From the NCBI GenBank assembly GCA_002633005.1, contig NMRA01000037.1, forward strand, positions 919,972 through 983,971: a stretch of 64,000 nucleotides of DNA. Direction: 5' to 3'. The notes beneath the pieces are model-generated. The model ran no database searches, had not been told where the DNA came from, and saw only the letters and a program-made list of their open reading frames with translations. The stretch comes from Phoronis australis (Eukaryota > Phoronida > Phoronidae). The position numbers and the translations under genes were made by a program. This document shows positions 61,757 through 64,000 of the stretch, piece by piece (the first letter of the stretch is position 1; each line of letters begins with the position of its first letter).

Positions 61757-62563
61757 GTAACTACCCTGTTTGTTCAAACTGAGTCTCCAAACGCCCCCTG
61801 TTGACTTTCCCATTCACCAGCGCTGACTCCAAACAGGGCTGCAGCTTTATCAAGGAATTATTGTGATGTTTCCAAAACTTTGGAAAATAGAATGTAGAAG
61901 AAACTTTCAGTGTGGGAGGGCAAAATACTCATTGGAGGGGACAGTAATAACTATTTTCTCTATTTGGTACACTCATAGAAAAATAAATGTATTTTATTAT
62001 TTATTTATTCATTCATTAATGTAATATTTACAATGAGGGTATCCCCATCAGTTCACACTGCTTTCCATGGGGGCCCTCTTTTCTGGTTATATTTCATTTC
62101 TTTTCGTCCCTGTGGTATTAACAAATCAATTGTCTACCGCCTTTGGCTCACAGGTTTTAACGGTGACATTATACCAAAATTTGTAGCGTAACGTGTGCGC
62201 CAGACCCAGTGAATGGATGGTGAAAATTATCCCATTTTGGACAGTCTGTAAAATTTGGGACGTCAAAATTGAAGGTGAAGTTGCATTTTCTTGATTCTGA
62301 ATATTGGAACATGGGCAATTTTGACGTGCGTCATATTTTTCTAATATTGGATGCTAGGAGTATGAAAATGGACTTAACAGCCCATAAAATAATTGGAAAT
62401 AATGCATGTGCCAGGGTAGAAAGCATGTAGTGATATGACGAGTTTTCGAATAAAGAACTGCTCTTGAAATGTTTGGTTTCCATGGAGTTATATTTGATGC
62501 ATAATTTCTAAAGATAGACTTCCTAATGTGACTGTGTACGTGTGAGATTTGTGACCTTTCTTC
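61757..62563 (+). other. METTL15 intron or 3' flank, no gene seen
   Basis: No continuation of METTL15 was recognised. It is AT-rich, and 62219-62290 resembles 61289-61345 (GGTGAAAATTATCC/ATT...), an old dispersed repeat. Confidence 0.5.
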
Positions 62564-62804
62564 CAATGATTTTAATGTACCAATGATTCTAATGTACCAA
62601 TGATTCTAATGTACCAATGATTCTAATGTACCAATGATTCTAATGTACCAATGATTCTAATGTACCAATGATTCTAATGTACCAATGATTCTAATGTACC
62701 AATGATTCTAATGTACCAATGATTCTAATGTACCAATGATTTTAATGTACCAATGATTTTAATGTACCAATGATTTTAATGTACCAATGATTTTAATGTA
62801 CCAA
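62564..62804. repeat. 17-bp minisatellite, 14 copies
   Basis: Fourteen units of AATGTACCAATGATTCT. The first and the last few units have TTT in place of TCT at the end; the rest are identical. Confidence 0.95.
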
Positions 62805-63052
62805 CTTCCAAACCTGTGTGAGAATACCAGTTGACGTGGTTCATCTTCACTTGTACTAGTATACCGGTAAAACGACAGTGATACGTGAAACATCTGCTTG
62901 CTTGCATTTCTAGTTGTATCCAAAATGGCAGTTGCTCCTACACAAGTTTTCCCATGAACAAACTGCTCAATTTCTATGTCATTCCAATCCAGTATGCCCC
63001 GAAGCCAAACTTCATACTTCTTGTCGAAATGATCAAAAATTGCTTTGATCAC
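62759..63052 (-). other. Unrecognised 97-codon ORF, possibly a real exon
   Basis: The residues from IKAIFDHFDKKYEVWLRG through DWNDIEIEQFVHGKTC to TTRNASKQMF are compositionally protein-like, with acidic, aromatic and Cys residues. The tail past RQLV runs into the minisatellite, so the real end is likely before it. A possible acceptor CTTCCCCAG lies just upstream (about 63059-63067). No family was recognised. It could be an exon of an unknown gene, a transposon piece or chance. Confidence 0.3.
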
Positions 63053-63351
63053 AGAGTCTGGGGAAGTGTTTCCAGTTTTTATTTAAAGGCGAAGGCAACC
63101 TTTTTTCATGTCATTTTGAGCTAAAATAAGGTTGGTTGGTTATCCTAGACATATTTTCCACTTAATTACAGCTTTTCGTAATTTTGTTAATTACTCGTCC
63201 GCTACTCCGGAAGTGACGTTTTAGGAGGCAAGCATTTCGCGCCAATTTCTTTTCATATAGTCTGACTGTGAGAGCTGCCGAGTCAGTCATTGTTCTACCT
63301 CGGTTGTGTTAAGTTACGTCGTCGTTTGCTTTCATTTACTAGTCAGTCAGT

Positions 63352-64000
63352 ATGCTACACTGTTGCTGCGTACCGGAATGTACTAATTATCGTATCACGC
63401 GCACTTTGGGAGTACCTTAGCATCGCTTTCCGATGGATGACACACTTCGCCGTACTTGGCTCGTTCGTGTGAAGAACGCAGCGTTACCCGTCCACGCAAC
63501 GTACAAAGCAGTCGAGAATTACCGTGTGTGTGGCATGCACTTTCTGCCGTCCGATTACGAAAGGGATTTGTACGCTGAACTGATGAAAGTCCCTGTGAAA
63601 CAACGCCTGAAGAAGGATGCCATTCCGTCTGTGTTGATTCCCGGCAGTGCCCCGTCGCCACCCCCGAGAAGTGCGTTTTTAAAGAGAGAAGCCTCGCGAG
63701 CTGTGGCCAGTACAGTGACTGGAGCCAGTGGAGGCACGTCATCCACTGTCAACCGTGCCTCCGAATGTACCCCAGAGCGTGCCACTCCTGGAACCAGTAG
63801 TGATTCGCCCTGTGCTGTTTCCTCCAGCCCAGAGCCTCTAAGCAGCCCTGCAGCGATATTGAGTAGTGGGAGTGATTACAGGCCCAGTTCGACACCCAGT
63901 GAAGAGGACAGTTCGTCGTCCAGTGAACAGAACGGTGAGCCAAACTTTGATAAGTTTATTGTGGACTTGTCTAAAGTGTTGGACTATTTAGAAGGTGCCA
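63352..64000 (+). pseudogene. THAP-domain protein, intronless, in-frame TAG, runs off the window
   Basis: The THAP module is a C2CH zinc-binding DNA-binding domain of about 90 residues. From ATG 63352 the frame reads MLHCCCVPECTNYRITRTL and GVP, then TAG at 63418-63420, then HRFPMDDTLRRTWLVRVKN in the same frame, VCGMHF (the Cys and His ligands), and DAIPSVL in the place of the family AVPT. A Ser/Thr/Pro-rich linker follows (about 63640-63930), then NFDKFIVDLSKVLDYL, open at 64000. The stop sits where an aromatic residue normally precedes HRFP. A start at the next ATG (63433) would lose both leading Cys. It may be a pseudogene, a base-call error, or an allele. The missing 3' part could encode a transposase, as in many invertebrate THAP elements. 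Confidence 0.8.

Overview
This is a window of an invertebrate animal nuclear genome. It is AT-rich, with many small exons separated by GT-AG introns, and most of the DNA is non-coding and full of short foldback repeats. The deep-branching but clear forms of MRPL39, METTL15 and CD9-like tetraspanins, a THAP-domain ORF, and two overlapping contig ends left unmerged across single-N joints suggest a highly heterozygous marine invertebrate. An invertebrate deuterostome (amphioxus, hemichordate or echinoderm) is my guess, but the sequence does not prove the lineage.

Layout. (1) 93-3685, plus strand: the last five coding exons of mitochondrial ribosomal protein L39. (2) 7283-16745, minus strand: a complete seven-exon tetraspanin (A, 258 aa). 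(3) About 16.8-45.4 kb: no gene I can recognise. It holds several families of short inverted-repeat elements, degraded retroelement-like fragments, a 21-N gap, and two stretches (0.5 kb and 2 kb) each present twice in direct orientation with a single N at the joint. The latter look like assembly artefacts from two haplotypes. (4) 45384-57620, minus strand: a second complete seven-exon tetraspanin (B, 263 aa) with the same intron positions and phases as A. (5) 57.6-60.3 kb: the interval between the divergent tetraspanin B and METTL15 genes, holding a large inverted repeat with arms of about 280 bp. (6) 60276-61756, plus strand: the first three coding exons of METTL15, the mitochondrial 12S rRNA m4C methyltransferase. 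(7) 61.8-64 kb: a 14-copy 17-bp minisatellite, an unrecognised minus-strand ORF, and an intronless THAP-domain ORF that runs off the window and carries an in-frame TAG inside its zinc module.

How the genes relate. Both flanking genes act on the mitochondrial ribosome (a large-subunit protein and a small-subunit rRNA methylase). The two genes between them are plasma-membrane scaffold proteins of the tetraspanin family, probably an old tandem duplication. I found no convincing new multi-gene system. The most distinctive signals are the interrupted THAP ORF within or next to METTL15, the foldback repeat families, a tandem duplication that copies a tetraspanin splice acceptor, and the unmerged-haplotype joints.
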